A program made the position numbers and the translations under genes. Under the pieces are notes generated by a model. The model was not told the DNA's origin, did not search any database, and worked only from the letters and a program-made list of their open reading frames with translations. Source: Arsukibacterium perlucidum DSM 18276 (GTDB lineage: Bacteria > Pseudomonadota > Gammaproteobacteria > Enterobacterales > Alteromonadaceae). Taken from it: a stretch of 64,000 bases of DNA. Shown here in pieces: positions 47,872-56,427 of the stretch; position 1 is the stretch's first letter; each line of letters opens with the position of its first letter. The stretch lies in NCBI RefSeq assembly GCF_000382165.1, contig NZ_KB907705.1, forward strand, positions 62,001 through 126,000. Direction: 5' to 3'.

Positions 47872-49409
47872 GTGCTGCCGGTCCTTGCCTGAGGCGGAGA
47901 GAGTTGTGGGGAAAGTGAGAGTGAGTTGTGTTTGCGGCCAAACAGATATAGCGCCAGAAACAACGTTGCCATTAATAGCAGGCTGATACTGAGCAGGGCA
48001 AAGGCGCCATTAAAAGCCCAGATACTGCTGTGCTGACTAAGCTGCTCTGTCAGCTGAGATGCTGTTGGATCCTTTTGCTGGTGGTTACTCAGTGCCATTG
48101 TATGCTGATTAAACAACAGCAGACTTTGTTGAAAAAATACCACTTTATAATGTTCGACATAGGTAACCAGCCCTGCCACGCCAACCGCGCCGCCCAGATT
48201 CCGGGCAACGTTAAACAAAATAGCAGCAGAAGGCGCGTCCTGATCAGACACCACCTGCATTGATAGCAGAGTAAGTGGCATAATAAGTAATGGTACGGCA
48301 ACAACACGAATTAGCTGGGGCCAGAGAAATTGCTCACCGGCAAAGTCTGTGGTCATCTGACTGCATAATGCAGTGCTGACTGCACACAGCAAAGCACCTG
48401 CTACGATAGCCAGCCAGGGGTTTAGCCGCGGTGCATACTTAATCATCAGTGGTAACATCAGTAGTTGTGGCACTGCTGCCATTAAAATAACCTGCGCTAC
48501 CTGCGCCGGGCTGTAACTGTGCACTGAGATCAGGTAATAAGGGATCAGGTAAACAAAGCCGTAAATAACGATACCGGCCATAAAGCTGGCCAGGCAGATT
48601 AATGCAAAGCGGAACGAGGCCAGCAAGCGCACATTTAATACAGGCTGGCGCAGCTGAGTTTGCAGATAGCAAATGTAAATCAGGCCGACAAAACCACATA
48701 CCAGGCTGAAGCGAATCGTTTGGTCGCTAAGCCATTCACGTTCAACACCGTGCTCCAGCGCAAACACCAGGCTACCCAGCGACAGTGAGAGTAAGCCTAT
48801 GCCAAAGGCATCCAGAAAGTTGTTACGGTGCTCTGTCACCTGGCCATGGTTGTTTGGTCCGGGCAGTGCGAAGAGCAGGCCGGTTAACGCTGCCATCCCA
48901 AGTGGAATGTTAATATAAAATAACCAGGGATAGTCGGCGGCGCTAAGTAAGCCGGCAAAGGAGGGGCCGGCGACCGGTGCCAGTGAGGCAAACACAGAAA
49001 ATACCCCGAAGGCAGCAGCATGTTGCTGCTGCGGCAGGAGCAACTTAATAGAGGTATGAACCAGCGGCAGCAAAATGCCGCCAAAGGCACCCTGCACAAT
49101 ACGACTGGCAATTAAGGTATTAAGGCTGTTGGCATGAGCACAGGCAATGGATGCCAGCATAAAACCACACAACACCAGCACGACCAGCCGTTTCAGGCCA
49201 AGGCGGCGCATCAGCAATGGCATCAGCGGCATAGCGGCAATTTCGGCAATAATGTAGCTGGAGGTGATTAAGGTCATTTCACGCAGCGTCGCCCCTATCC
49301 GGGCTTGCAACAGTTCAGTAGCTGTATTGGTAATATTAATACCGGCCAGCGCCATAAAGGCACCCAGCATAATGGCAACAGCAGCAATACTCTGACGGGA
49401 TAGTTGCAT
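47868..49409 (-). CDS. DHA2-family MFS exporter, EmrB-like
   Basis: The 513-residue protein has about 14 membrane segments, typical of the DHA2 drug:H+ antiporter group (LGAFMALAGINITNTA, SYIIAEIAAMPLMPLLMRRL, VQGAFGGILLPL). With the HlyD-type adaptor 6 bp upstream it should form a tripartite pump with an outer-membrane factor encoded elsewhere. The neighbours (ATP-grasp-like and GCS2-type enzymes) suggest export of an amide product made by the operon (inference), although drug efflux is possible. Confidence 0.9.
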   Translation of the reverse strand: MQLSRQSIAAVAIMLGAFMALAGINITNTATELLQARIGATLREMTLITSSYIIAEIAAMPLMPLLMRRLGLKRLVVLVLCGFMLASIACAHANSLNTLIASRIVQGAFGGILLPLVHTSIKLLLPQQQHAAAFGVFSVFASLAPVAGPSFAGLLSAADYPWLFYINIPLGMAALTGLLFALPGPNNHGQVTEHRNNFLDAFGIGLLSLSLGSLVFALEHGVEREWLSDQTIRFSLVCGFVGLIYICYLQTQLRQPVLNVRLLASFRFALICLASFMAGIVIYGFVYLIPYYLISVHSYSPAQVAQVILMAAVPQLLMLPLMIKYAPRLNPWLAIVAGALLCAVSTALCSQMTTDFAGEQFLWPQLIRVVAVPLLIMPLTLLSMQVVSDQDAPSAAILFNVARNLGGAVGVAGLVTYVEHYKVVFFQQSLLLFNQHTMALSNHQQKDPTASQLTEQLSQHSSIWAFNGAFALLSISLLLMATLFLALYLFGRKHNSLSLSPQLSPPQARTGST

Positions 49410-49415
49410 CGGCAG

Positions 49416-50429
49416 TTAATCAGCTCTGGTCAGAGTAACCCGGGCTGATAAGCCCGGGCGCAGCACGGGCAATTCGCTGTCGCTAAGCCGGATCCGCACC
49501 GGTACCCGTTGTTCAATCCGAATAAAATTTCCCGATGTATAGTTAGGGCTGATTAAACTGAGTTTAGCGCCGGCCAGTGGTGAGGCCGCAATCACTTCGC
49601 CGGCAAAGCGTTGCTCAGGAAAAGCGTCGATCCGCACTTCGGCGCGTTGGCCCGGCGTGATGCCGGCGATAACACTTTCTTTGAAATAGGCTTCAATCCA
49701 GATCGCCTCTGTGGGCACCAGTGTGGCAATATTATCGCCGGCGTTAACCAGTTCGCCGGCCTGAACGCTAATGCTGGATAAAGTACCGCTGGCTGGCGCT
49801 AACAGTCGGAACTGGCTGATCCGTCTGCTGCTGTCTTGTTGGGCCAGGCTGTTTTTTGCCAGGTCCTGCTGCAGAATGGCAGCCTGCAGTTGCCATTGCT
49901 GTTGTTGCAATGTCAGGCCCTGTCGCTGCCCCTGCAGCTTTTGTTGCACTATATTGGCCCGTTGCACGCGATGCGAGGCTTGCTGCAAGTCGCGCTGCTG
50001 CACCAGACCTTGTTGCTGCAGTTGCTGCTGGCGATATAAATCGGCTTCCGCCAGCTCGAGTTCTGATTGGGCCAGGGCAATATCAAACTTTAACTGCTGC
50101 AGCTGATGGCGGATTATCGCCTGTTGGTTGGCATTGGCATCCAGTTGCTGTTGCCATTGCAACTGCTCAGCCTGCAGCTTGGCTAACTGGTGTTGCTCGG
50201 TGGCATCGTCCAGTTGCAGCAAGGGCTGGCCGGCTGCGATCTGGCTCAGTTCCAGCGCGTAACGTGCCAACACTATGCCGCTTTGCTGAGCTTTAATATA
50301 CAACAGATCGGCTTCAACATAAGCCATGTCAGTGCGAAGCGTGCGGCGCCATTGTTGCTCCCACAGGGCATAACCACTTAACATCAGGCTTGCCAGCAGC
50401 GTTGGCAGTAGCCACCATTTTATGCGCAT
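49416..50429 (-). CDS. HlyD/EmrA-type membrane fusion protein
   Basis: The 337-residue periplasmic adaptor has an N-terminal membrane anchor (residues 4-22, WWLLPTLLASLMLSGYALW), lipoyl/barrel-sandwich halves (VEADLLYIKAQQSGIV, LLAPASGTLSSISVQAGEL) around a long Gln-rich coiled-coil hairpin (about residues 85-205), and a beta-barrel. The ATG at 50429 has GGGGAG upstream and gives MRIKWWLL; the frame upstream to 50600 overlaps the ATP-grasp-like gene. It overlaps that gene by 10 bp. Confidence 0.9.
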   Translation of the reverse strand: MRIKWWLLPTLLASLMLSGYALWEQQWRRTLRTDMAYVEADLLYIKAQQSGIVLARYALELSQIAAGQPLLQLDDATEQHQLAKLQAEQLQWQQQLDANANQQAIIRHQLQQLKFDIALAQSELELAEADLYRQQQLQQQGLVQQRDLQQASHRVQRANIVQQKLQGQRQGLTLQQQQWQLQAAILQQDLAKNSLAQQDSSRRISQFRLLAPASGTLSSISVQAGELVNAGDNIATLVPTEAIWIEAYFKESVIAGITPGQRAEVRIDAFPEQRFAGEVIAASPLAGAKLSLISPNYTSGNFIRIEQRVPVRIRLSDSELPVLRPGLSARVTLTRAD

Positions 50430-51631
50430 ACTTTCTCCCCAGCTTCCCCAGCTTCCCCAGCTTCCTGAGCACACAGTGCTACAGTGGCACCGCCTGCTGT
50501 GTGCTGCTCGGTTTGCTGGTGGTTCATGCCGATGTAACCCCCGGCAGTTAAACGCGCCATCATTGCTACTGCCACCGGTTCTGCTGCGTTGTCTGGCCAC
50601 AAGCTCATTACCCGGATCTCGGTTTTCAGCTGGTGCTGCTGCGGTGTGGTAACACAGGGCGCATAGTTTACTTTTTGTTGCAGCATATAAGCTGCAGATG
50701 GCAGGGACGCCAGATAGGCCACAGTGGGAGACAGCTCTACGCCGCGACCGGCAAAATCGAATAAGGGTTTACAAACATGGTCTGCCAGCAAGGTGTCAGG
50801 CGCCGGACTGTTAACAAGACTGACCGGCGGTAACCAGGGGCCTTGCATAAACAGCATGCTGGCTTTGGAGACAAAATAATACCAGTCCGGGTGGCCGAGC
50901 CAGCTAACGTCGGCATCGGTCAGCAATCGTCTGGCTTGCTGCGCAACGGCCTGAGGCAGGGCCGCCAAAATGAGCCGGTTGTATATTCGATTTACTTTGC
51001 GCTCACGGCCATCCAGCCGATAAAACAGCTGACGGCCTTTGCGGTACAAAGCACTAACACAGAGCGGCTGCACGCCAAGCTGAGCGGTTAAAATAAAGCT
51101 CATGGCGGTGCGCTGCACCAATGGCTGGTAGTCCAGCATAATTATTTCACCTGTTCCACCGGTATTGCCCGGGTTGCTGCTCTGTTCAGGGTGCAGCATT
51201 TGTTGCCAAAGCTGCTGGCGTTGGGCTAAGGTCAGCCCTGCCAATACAGTGGCGCCATACTGTTGTTCCAGAAAAAAGCTCATTGCCAGCATAGACGGAA
51301 AAGCCTGTAACTCAATCAGCTGCGGTACCAGTTGCTGTTGCTGGTTGCAGCAAAGCGCGAAGTCGACAGCAAAAAAGTGCGGCTTTGCCGGCGCGTTGCC
51401 CAGCAGGACATCTGATGGTAGCAAGGCTCTGACGCCAGCCAGGGTAGATTGCTGCATAGCCTGATTTATTACCGCAGCATTAGCGCTGAGCAAGCGGGTG
51501 CTAAGTTGTGGCGCCAATAGCAGCGGATAATCGGTCACCACATTGGTGCTGCTATGCTGCACCTGACGTTGCAATGCTGCCCGCGCGTCAGGCAGGTGGG
51601 GGGCGCTAACCAGGTTTAAATCCATTGCCAT
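50420..51631 (-). CDS. Uncharacterised ATP-grasp-like protein
   Basis: The 403-residue protein belongs to no family that I can name with certainty. Segments that suggest an ATP-grasp fold are CKPLFDFAGRGVELSPT (Lys then Gly-rich loop), KTEIRVMSLWPD and MMARLTAGGYIGMNH, with HPDWYYFVSKAS before them. This resembles circularly permuted ATP-grasp proteins that make peptide or amide bonds. It opens an operon with a pump and a GCS2-type ligase, so a two-ligase biosynthesis with export is inferred. A 9-bp tandem repeat near its end encodes GEAGEAGEAGE. Confidence 0.65.
   Translation of the reverse strand: MAMDLNLVSAPHLPDARAALQRQVQHSSTNVVTDYPLLLAPQLSTRLLSANAAVINQAMQQSTLAGVRALLPSDVLLGNAPAKPHFFAVDFALCCNQQQQLVPQLIELQAFPSMLAMSFFLEQQYGATVLAGLTLAQRQQLWQQMLHPEQSSNPGNTGGTGEIIMLDYQPLVQRTAMSFILTAQLGVQPLCVSALYRKGRQLFYRLDGRERKVNRIYNRLILAALPQAVAQQARRLLTDADVSWLGHPDWYYFVSKASMLFMQGPWLPPVSLVNSPAPDTLLADHVCKPLFDFAGRGVELSPTVAYLASLPSAAYMLQQKVNYAPCVTTPQQHQLKTEIRVMSLWPDNAAEPVAVAMMARLTAGGYIGMNHQQTEQHTAGGATVALCAQEAGEAGEAGEKVCA
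50434..50469. repeat. 9-bp tandem repeat at the ATP-grasp gene 3' end / HlyD start
   Basis: CTTCCCCAG units at 50443-50451 and 50452-50460, flanked by imperfect copies on both sides (TTCTCCCCAG, CTTCCTGAG). On the coding strand each unit is CTGGGGAAG, so every copy also carries a Shine-Dalgarno-like GGGGAAG close before the HlyD start codon at 50429. Confidence 0.75.
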
Positions 51632-51669
51632 AACATTGATGGTAAAAATGTTGCAAATGTTATCTTATT

Positions 51670-51684
51670 TGGGACTAAAGTAAA
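51670..51684. promoter_or_regulatory. Shared motif, site 2 (ATP-grasp operon)
   Basis: TGGGACTAAAGTAAA, 39 bp upstream of the ATP-grasp-like gene start. Its core ACTAAAGTA is the same as in site 3 and one base off site 1. Confidence 0.4.
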
Positions 51685-51752
51685 TTAGAGTTTCAGTTTA
51701 TTTTTTATGTGCTTTATATGAATTTATGTTGTGTTCACATGATCAGCTGATG

Positions 51753-54700
51753 TCAGCGCAGTAGCCGGCTGAATAGCTTTTTCAAGGCGGCGGGTTTCAG
51801 GGGCTTTAACAAAAAGTAAAAACCGCTATTCAGGGCTTGTTCGCGGATATTCTGGTCATGATCAGCCGAATGAATAATAACCGGCACATTTATCGCAAAG
51901 TGGCTGGCCAGTTGCTCAGCCACTGCGACACCGGTAGCGGCGTTATCCAGATGGTAGTCAAACAAACATAAATCTGGTTTCAGCCCCTGGCGAATGGCTG
52001 TCAGGGCTTCAGCCGGCTGACTAACCGCCGTAACCTGACATTGCCAGCTGCTTAACAGCGCGCTAACGGCACTGAGCAGATGGGCTTCGTTGTCCAGCAA
52101 CAAGACTTTCTTGCCGGCAAAGCTGGCACTGATTTCATTGCTGCTGGGCATACTCACCACAGCTGAAAGTGCCGGTGTTGTCGCTAACGGCAGCAACAGA
52201 TTAAAACAACTGCCTTTACCCGGTACCGATTGCACGCTGAGTGTATGGCCCAGAATGTCACTTATCCGCAGCGCAATGGCCAGACCGAGGCCAAGGCCTT
52301 TTTGATCCGGTTGGCTGCCTTGCTGAAACTCTTCAAAAATGCGCTGTTGGTCCGCTTTGGCAATGCCTACTCCGGTATCCATAACCCTTATTTGTAAATG
52401 CTTTCCAGCTCTTTTTACCCCCAATACCACCCTGCCGGCATTGGTGTAACGCACGGCGTTGGCCAGCAGGTTCTGGATAACCCGTTTCACCAGCTTGCGG
52501 TCGGTGCTGACACTAAGCTTACTGCTGTAGATCCGAAACTGCAGGCCTTTCTCAGCAGCCAGTGCTGCCGCATCGCGGCCAATATCATCCAGCAGCTGGC
52601 TGACCGCAACTGTCTGCGGGTAGGCTTTAATGACGCCGGAATCAAGCTTGGTTAAATCCAGAATAGCGGTAAGCAGCTCCTCGGCAGAATTAAGCGAGTT
52701 CGTCAGGTTGACACTCAGCTGACGTAGTTCAGGCGTGGTGCTTTGCTGGCGTAGTAAGCCTGCAAATAATGCCGCAGCATTGAAAGGCTGCATCAGGTCA
52801 TGACTGGCGGCCGCAAAAAACCGGGTTTTGGCGGCGGTGCTGGCTTCCAGCTGCTGCTGGGTTAGCTGCAATTGCTGATTGAGCTGCTGTAATTCATAAG
52901 TACGCTCGCTGACCCGTTGTTCCAGCAGGGTATTGCTTTGCTCCAGCTCAGTTTGCACGGCAATAAAAGAGCTGACATCGGTATACGTGGTGACAAAACC
53001 GCCGCCGGGTAACGGGTTACCCTGCATCTCCAGCACCCGGCCATCTTGCTGCTGGCGCTGGAACTTATAACTGCTGCCCTGGCGCAGAAAGCTTAGCCGT
53101 TTGCTGACTTCAGCCTCAATGTTTTCACTGTCAATCAGGCCACGCTGCAGGTTAAAGCGAATGACGTCGGCGACCGGTTTACCTACTTCAACCATGCCCG
53201 GCGGATAGCTGAACATGTCTATATAGCGCTGATTCCAGGCAATCAGCCGTAAATCGGCATCGACTACGCTTATGCCCTGGCTGATATTATCAATAGTCGA
53301 GAGCAGCAGTGCCTGGTTAAACTGAAATACCTGACTGGCTTCGTCCACAAAACGTTCAATGGTTTCCATTGGTAACTGGGCATGCCGGCCGGCGGCATCC
53401 ATAATTAACCGCATAGAGGCGCCACCAACCACGGCAGCCAGACTGCGCTCAGCGGCTTGTACCAGATTAAGCGGCGCCAGTTGGTTCTGGGCAGGAGCGG
53501 GGTCTTTTAGATTACGCAGCAGCAGGCGTCGTGCTTCTTTTTCACCGGCAAAGCGCTTTACCAGCAGATAGCAATCCTGCACGCTTAGCTGCGAGCTGCG
53601 ACGACTATGGTCGCTACTCAGCTGAGCTCTTAAGAAACGGCCACTTTCCAGCCATTCACTTATCCGGGTATTACTAAACTGACTTACCAGCAACACCATC
53701 AGGCAGTTTACCGATAAACTCAGCAATACCCCTAAACTTAACGGGTCTGCCTGCCAGCCAAACAACTGCTGTGGGGCCAGCCATGACATGCCAAAGGGCC
53801 CCTGGCTCAGCCAGTTTGAGCCCATTAAACCCGCCCGGCTGATTTCCGGCAGTAACAAAATATAAGCCCAGACTATCGCACCGCTGAGCACCCCGGCGAT
53901 AGCGCCCTGGCGGTTGACCTTGCGTGACAATAAACCAAGGATTAACGCCGGCGCCAGTTGCGCCACCAACGCAAACGCCATTAAACCCAGCTGGGCCAGG
54001 CCGGTTTCGGTACCAATAAAACGGTAGTACACAAAGCCCAGCGCCATAACGGTAAGCATGGCTGAGCGGCGCAATGTGGCCACTTTTACTTTATGCTGCA
54101 ATGCTGGTTGCAGCTGGCTGCTGCGGTAAATAAAGGGCGCAAGTAGTTCGTTGGTGATCATAATGCCCAGCACCACCGTCGCGACCACTACCATACTGGT
54201 GGCGGCAGAAAAGCCGCCCAGATAGGCCAGCAGGGCAATGTCGGTGCGGTTGGCTGCCAGCGGTAACTGTAATACCACGACATCAATATTGACATCATTG
54301 CCCAGCAACATGACGCCGGCCAGCGCCAGCGGCAGGGTAAAAATACTCATTAACAGTAAATACAGCGGGAAAATCCAGCGGGCACTGCGCAGATGGCTTA
54401 GTTTTTGGTTTTCAACAAAACTGACATGAAACTGCCGCGGCAAGCAGAGTGTTGCAAAAAAACCGAGCAAGGCGTGCAGCCAGTACGCATGCATTGGCAG
54501 CGCTTGCTCGCGCAACTTACTGATTGCCGGGTCAACAGCGGCACTGTCAAAGATACTGGCAAAACCGTCGAACATGCCAAACACCACAAAACAGCCAATT
54601 GCCAGTAAAGCCAGTAATTTAATCAACGATTCAAAGGCAATAGCCGTCATCAGGCCGGGGTTTGGCTGATGCGCCCTGGCACTTTTGCTGACGAATAGCA

Positions 54701-55241
54701 GGGCAAATACCGCCATCCACAAGCTGACATAAAAACCGGTATCGGTGTACCAGTGCACACCTACCTCAGCTTGCACCAGGGTATTAATACTGGTAGACAC
54801 AGCATGCAATTGCAGGGCGATGTAGGGAATCACCGCCATAATCAGGATCAGGGTAATTAATACTGCCAGCGAGCGGGAATGGCCAAAGCGGGTGGCAATA
54901 AAATCGGCAACTGAGGTAATGCGGTAGCGCCGGCAGGCGATGGCTATGCGGGCAATCAGTTTAAAACCAAACCAGAACAGAATAAAAGAGCCGATATAGG
55001 TGGGGGGGATCCACCAGCCGTTTACCGCAGCCTGAGCTGTTACCCCATAAAAGGCCCATGAGGTGCAGTAGATTGACAGGGCAAAGCTGAATACCCAGGG
55101 TGCCAGCGGATGCCGGGCCGTGATACGTCGGCCAAAGCGGCCAACACTGAATAAAATCAGCAGGTATACCAGTGAGATGGCGGCAATGGTGGCTAAACCA
55201 ATGCCGCTGCCATTTTCAATCATCTGTTGCGGTGAGGTCAT
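51753..55241 (-). CDS. Hybrid histidine kinase with sodium/solute symporter domain, CrbS type
   Basis: The 1,162-residue protein has an N-terminal SSF/SLC5-like transporter domain of about 13 membrane segments (residues 1-525), a PAS-like sensor (about 640-755), a coiled coil (765-800), a HisKA domain with the phosphorylated His814 (FFAAASHDLMQPF), an HATPase domain (N924, G-boxes DTGVGI and GLGLGLAIA) and a C-terminal receiver with Asp1095 (LCLFDYHLDN). This layout matches CrbS/MxtR kinases, which sense small carbon sources and phosphorylate a LuxR-type regulator. The likely partner is encoded at 46178. Confidence 0.9.
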   Translation of the reverse strand: MTSPQQMIENGSGIGLATIAAISLVYLLILFSVGRFGRRITARHPLAPWVFSFALSIYCTSWAFYGVTAQAAVNGWWIPPTYIGSFILFWFGFKLIARIAIACRRYRITSVADFIATRFGHSRSLAVLITLILIMAVIPYIALQLHAVSTSINTLVQAEVGVHWYTDTGFYVSLWMAVFALLFVSKSARAHQPNPGLMTAIAFESLIKLLALLAIGCFVVFGMFDGFASIFDSAAVDPAISKLREQALPMHAYWLHALLGFFATLCLPRQFHVSFVENQKLSHLRSARWIFPLYLLLMSIFTLPLALAGVMLLGNDVNIDVVVLQLPLAANRTDIALLAYLGGFSAATSMVVVATVVLGIMITNELLAPFIYRSSQLQPALQHKVKVATLRRSAMLTVMALGFVYYRFIGTETGLAQLGLMAFALVAQLAPALILGLLSRKVNRQGAIAGVLSGAIVWAYILLLPEISRAGLMGSNWLSQGPFGMSWLAPQQLFGWQADPLSLGVLLSLSVNCLMVLLVSQFSNTRISEWLESGRFLRAQLSSDHSRRSSQLSVQDCYLLVKRFAGEKEARRLLLRNLKDPAPAQNQLAPLNLVQAAERSLAAVVGGASMRLIMDAAGRHAQLPMETIERFVDEASQVFQFNQALLLSTIDNISQGISVVDADLRLIAWNQRYIDMFSYPPGMVEVGKPVADVIRFNLQRGLIDSENIEAEVSKRLSFLRQGSSYKFQRQQQDGRVLEMQGNPLPGGGFVTTYTDVSSFIAVQTELEQSNTLLEQRVSERTYELQQLNQQLQLTQQQLEASTAAKTRFFAAASHDLMQPFNAAALFAGLLRQQSTTPELRQLSVNLTNSLNSAEELLTAILDLTKLDSGVIKAYPQTVAVSQLLDDIGRDAAALAAEKGLQFRIYSSKLSVSTDRKLVKRVIQNLLANAVRYTNAGRVVLGVKRAGKHLQIRVMDTGVGIAKADQQRIFEEFQQGSQPDQKGLGLGLAIALRISDILGHTLSVQSVPGKGSCFNLLLPLATTPALSAVVSMPSSNEISASFAGKKVLLLDNEAHLLSAVSALLSSWQCQVTAVSQPAEALTAIRQGLKPDLCLFDYHLDNAATGVAVAEQLASHFAINVPVIIHSADHDQNIREQALNSGFYFLLKPLKPAALKKLFSRLLR

Positions 55242-55284
55242 CTAATACTCGTTAGCCGATTGTGCCTCAGATAAAGGCGTAGTG

Positions 55285-56034
55285 CTAGCGGGCTGTCCAG
55301 CCACCGTCAAGGATCAGGGTTTGCGCTGTCATATGCCTGGCAGCATCCTGGCAAAGAAAGGCCGCCATTGCGGCAATTTCACTGACATCGATAAAGGCCT
55401 TTTGTGGCATTGGCGCCAGCATTATCTGTTCGATAACCTGTTGCTCTGTCAGGTTGTGCTCTTTGGCCTGAGCGGCAATTTGCTGCTCTACCAACGGCGT
55501 TTTAACGTATGCGGGGCAGATAGTATTAATAGTAAAGTTTTTATCGGCGTTTTCCAGCGCTACTACCTTACTAAAACCCAGCAAACCATGCTTAGCTGCA
55601 ACATAGGCTGATTTAAATGGTGAGGCTATTACCGCATGAATAGAGCCGATGTTAATCACCCGGCCAAAGTTATTGCTGCGCATGGAGGGCAGCATGGCGC
55701 GGGTTAGCATGGCCGGCCCGGTTAGCATAACATTAAGCAGTAATGCCCATTTTTCCGGCGGAAAATCTTCCAGCCGTGCCACATGCTGAATACCCGCATT
55801 GTTAACCAGAATGTCTGCCGGAAAGCGTCTGGCGCAAGCGTCAATAGCTTGCTGATCAGTTACATCCAGCACACAATAATCAGCGGTAAACCCCTGACTG
55901 CTAAGCTCTGCAGTTTTTTGCTGTAACAGCTGCTGATTTAAATCAGCTAATACCACCTGGTAGCCGGCCTTGCCAAAATGGCTGGCGATAGCAAAACCAA
56001 TACCGCCGGTACCTCCGGTAATAACAGCGCGCAT
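55285..56034 (-). CDS. bdhA: 3-hydroxybutyrate dehydrogenase
   Basis: The 249-residue short-chain dehydrogenase has the NAD-binding motif TGGTGGIG (residues 6-13), NNAG (78-81) and catalytic Ser131, Tyr144 and Lys148 (YVAAKHG). The substrate-loop NTICPAYVKTPLVEQQI and LAPMPQKAFIDVSEIA are typical of D-3-hydroxybutyrate dehydrogenase, which makes acetoacetate. The ribosome site AGGAGA is 6 nt before the ATG. It lies upstream of the CrbS-type kinase gene, on the same strand. Confidence 0.9.
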   Translation of the reverse strand: MRAVITGGTGGIGFAIASHFGKAGYQVVLADLNQQLLQQKTAELSSQGFTADYCVLDVTDQQAIDACARRFPADILVNNAGIQHVARLEDFPPEKWALLLNVMLTGPAMLTRAMLPSMRSNNFGRVINIGSIHAVIASPFKSAYVAAKHGLLGFSKVVALENADKNFTINTICPAYVKTPLVEQQIAAQAKEHNLTEQQVIEQIMLAPMPQKAFIDVSEIAAMAAFLCQDAARHMTAQTLILDGGWTAR

Positions 56035-56427
56035 AGGGTTTCTCCTAAAAATGTTAATAGCCTATGCTAGGCAGCGGGCAGGCCAATGGCAACGGTACTT
56101 TAGTGCTATGTGGCAGTGAAAGTGGGGGTTATTGAACGCTATACGTGAGTTAAATGGCTGCTATTTTGTTGTTTTCAGCTGCAGTTTGACGCAATAGCCA
56201 GTTCAGCGGCAGCCTCAGGCTTTGCGGCAAGCCTTTCCTGTGATAGATTTGGCCGATAAATACTATAAAAAGTCAGCTTCAGGCGCTGTTCTGGCCTGGT
56301 TAAGCTGCGATATATCAGGCTCTTGCGCTATTTTTCTGCTGTGAGCCTTAAAATAACCAGAAAAGCTGTTAACTATTTCCAGATAATTATCGACATTATC
56401 TGCGCTTTGACCAAGAAGGATTCATTT
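56035..56427. other. Divergent region bdhA / AbgT transporter
   Basis: About 390 bp without a supported gene. It holds the shared motif site 3 (56094-56108) near bdhA and must contain the promoter of the AbgT gene. The open frame continues upstream from the AbgT start to 56323 but with no ribosome site or family match. Confidence 0.6.
56094..56108 (-). promoter_or_regulatory. Shared motif, site 3 (bdhA)
   Basis: On the minus strand TAGCACTAAAGTACC, 59 bp before the bdhA start. It aligns with site 1 at 12 of 15 positions with the same orientation relative to the minus-strand gene. Confidence 0.5.

Noticed and set aside
49771-50296. Several plus-strand open frames rich in Cys, Leu or Ala opposite the HlyD gene
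   Set aside because: They are mirror images of the Gln-rich coiled-coil codons (CAG/CTG repeats) and have no sensible composition or start signals.
50434-50469. The 9-bp tandem units as a CRISPR or on/off phase-variation tract
   Set aside because: Units are contiguous without spacers and are a multiple of three, so neither CRISPR nor frame switching fits.
55282-55611. 109-codon plus-strand frame antisense to bdhA
   Set aside because: bdhA has full catalytic motifs on the other strand; the antisense frame shows no recognisable features.
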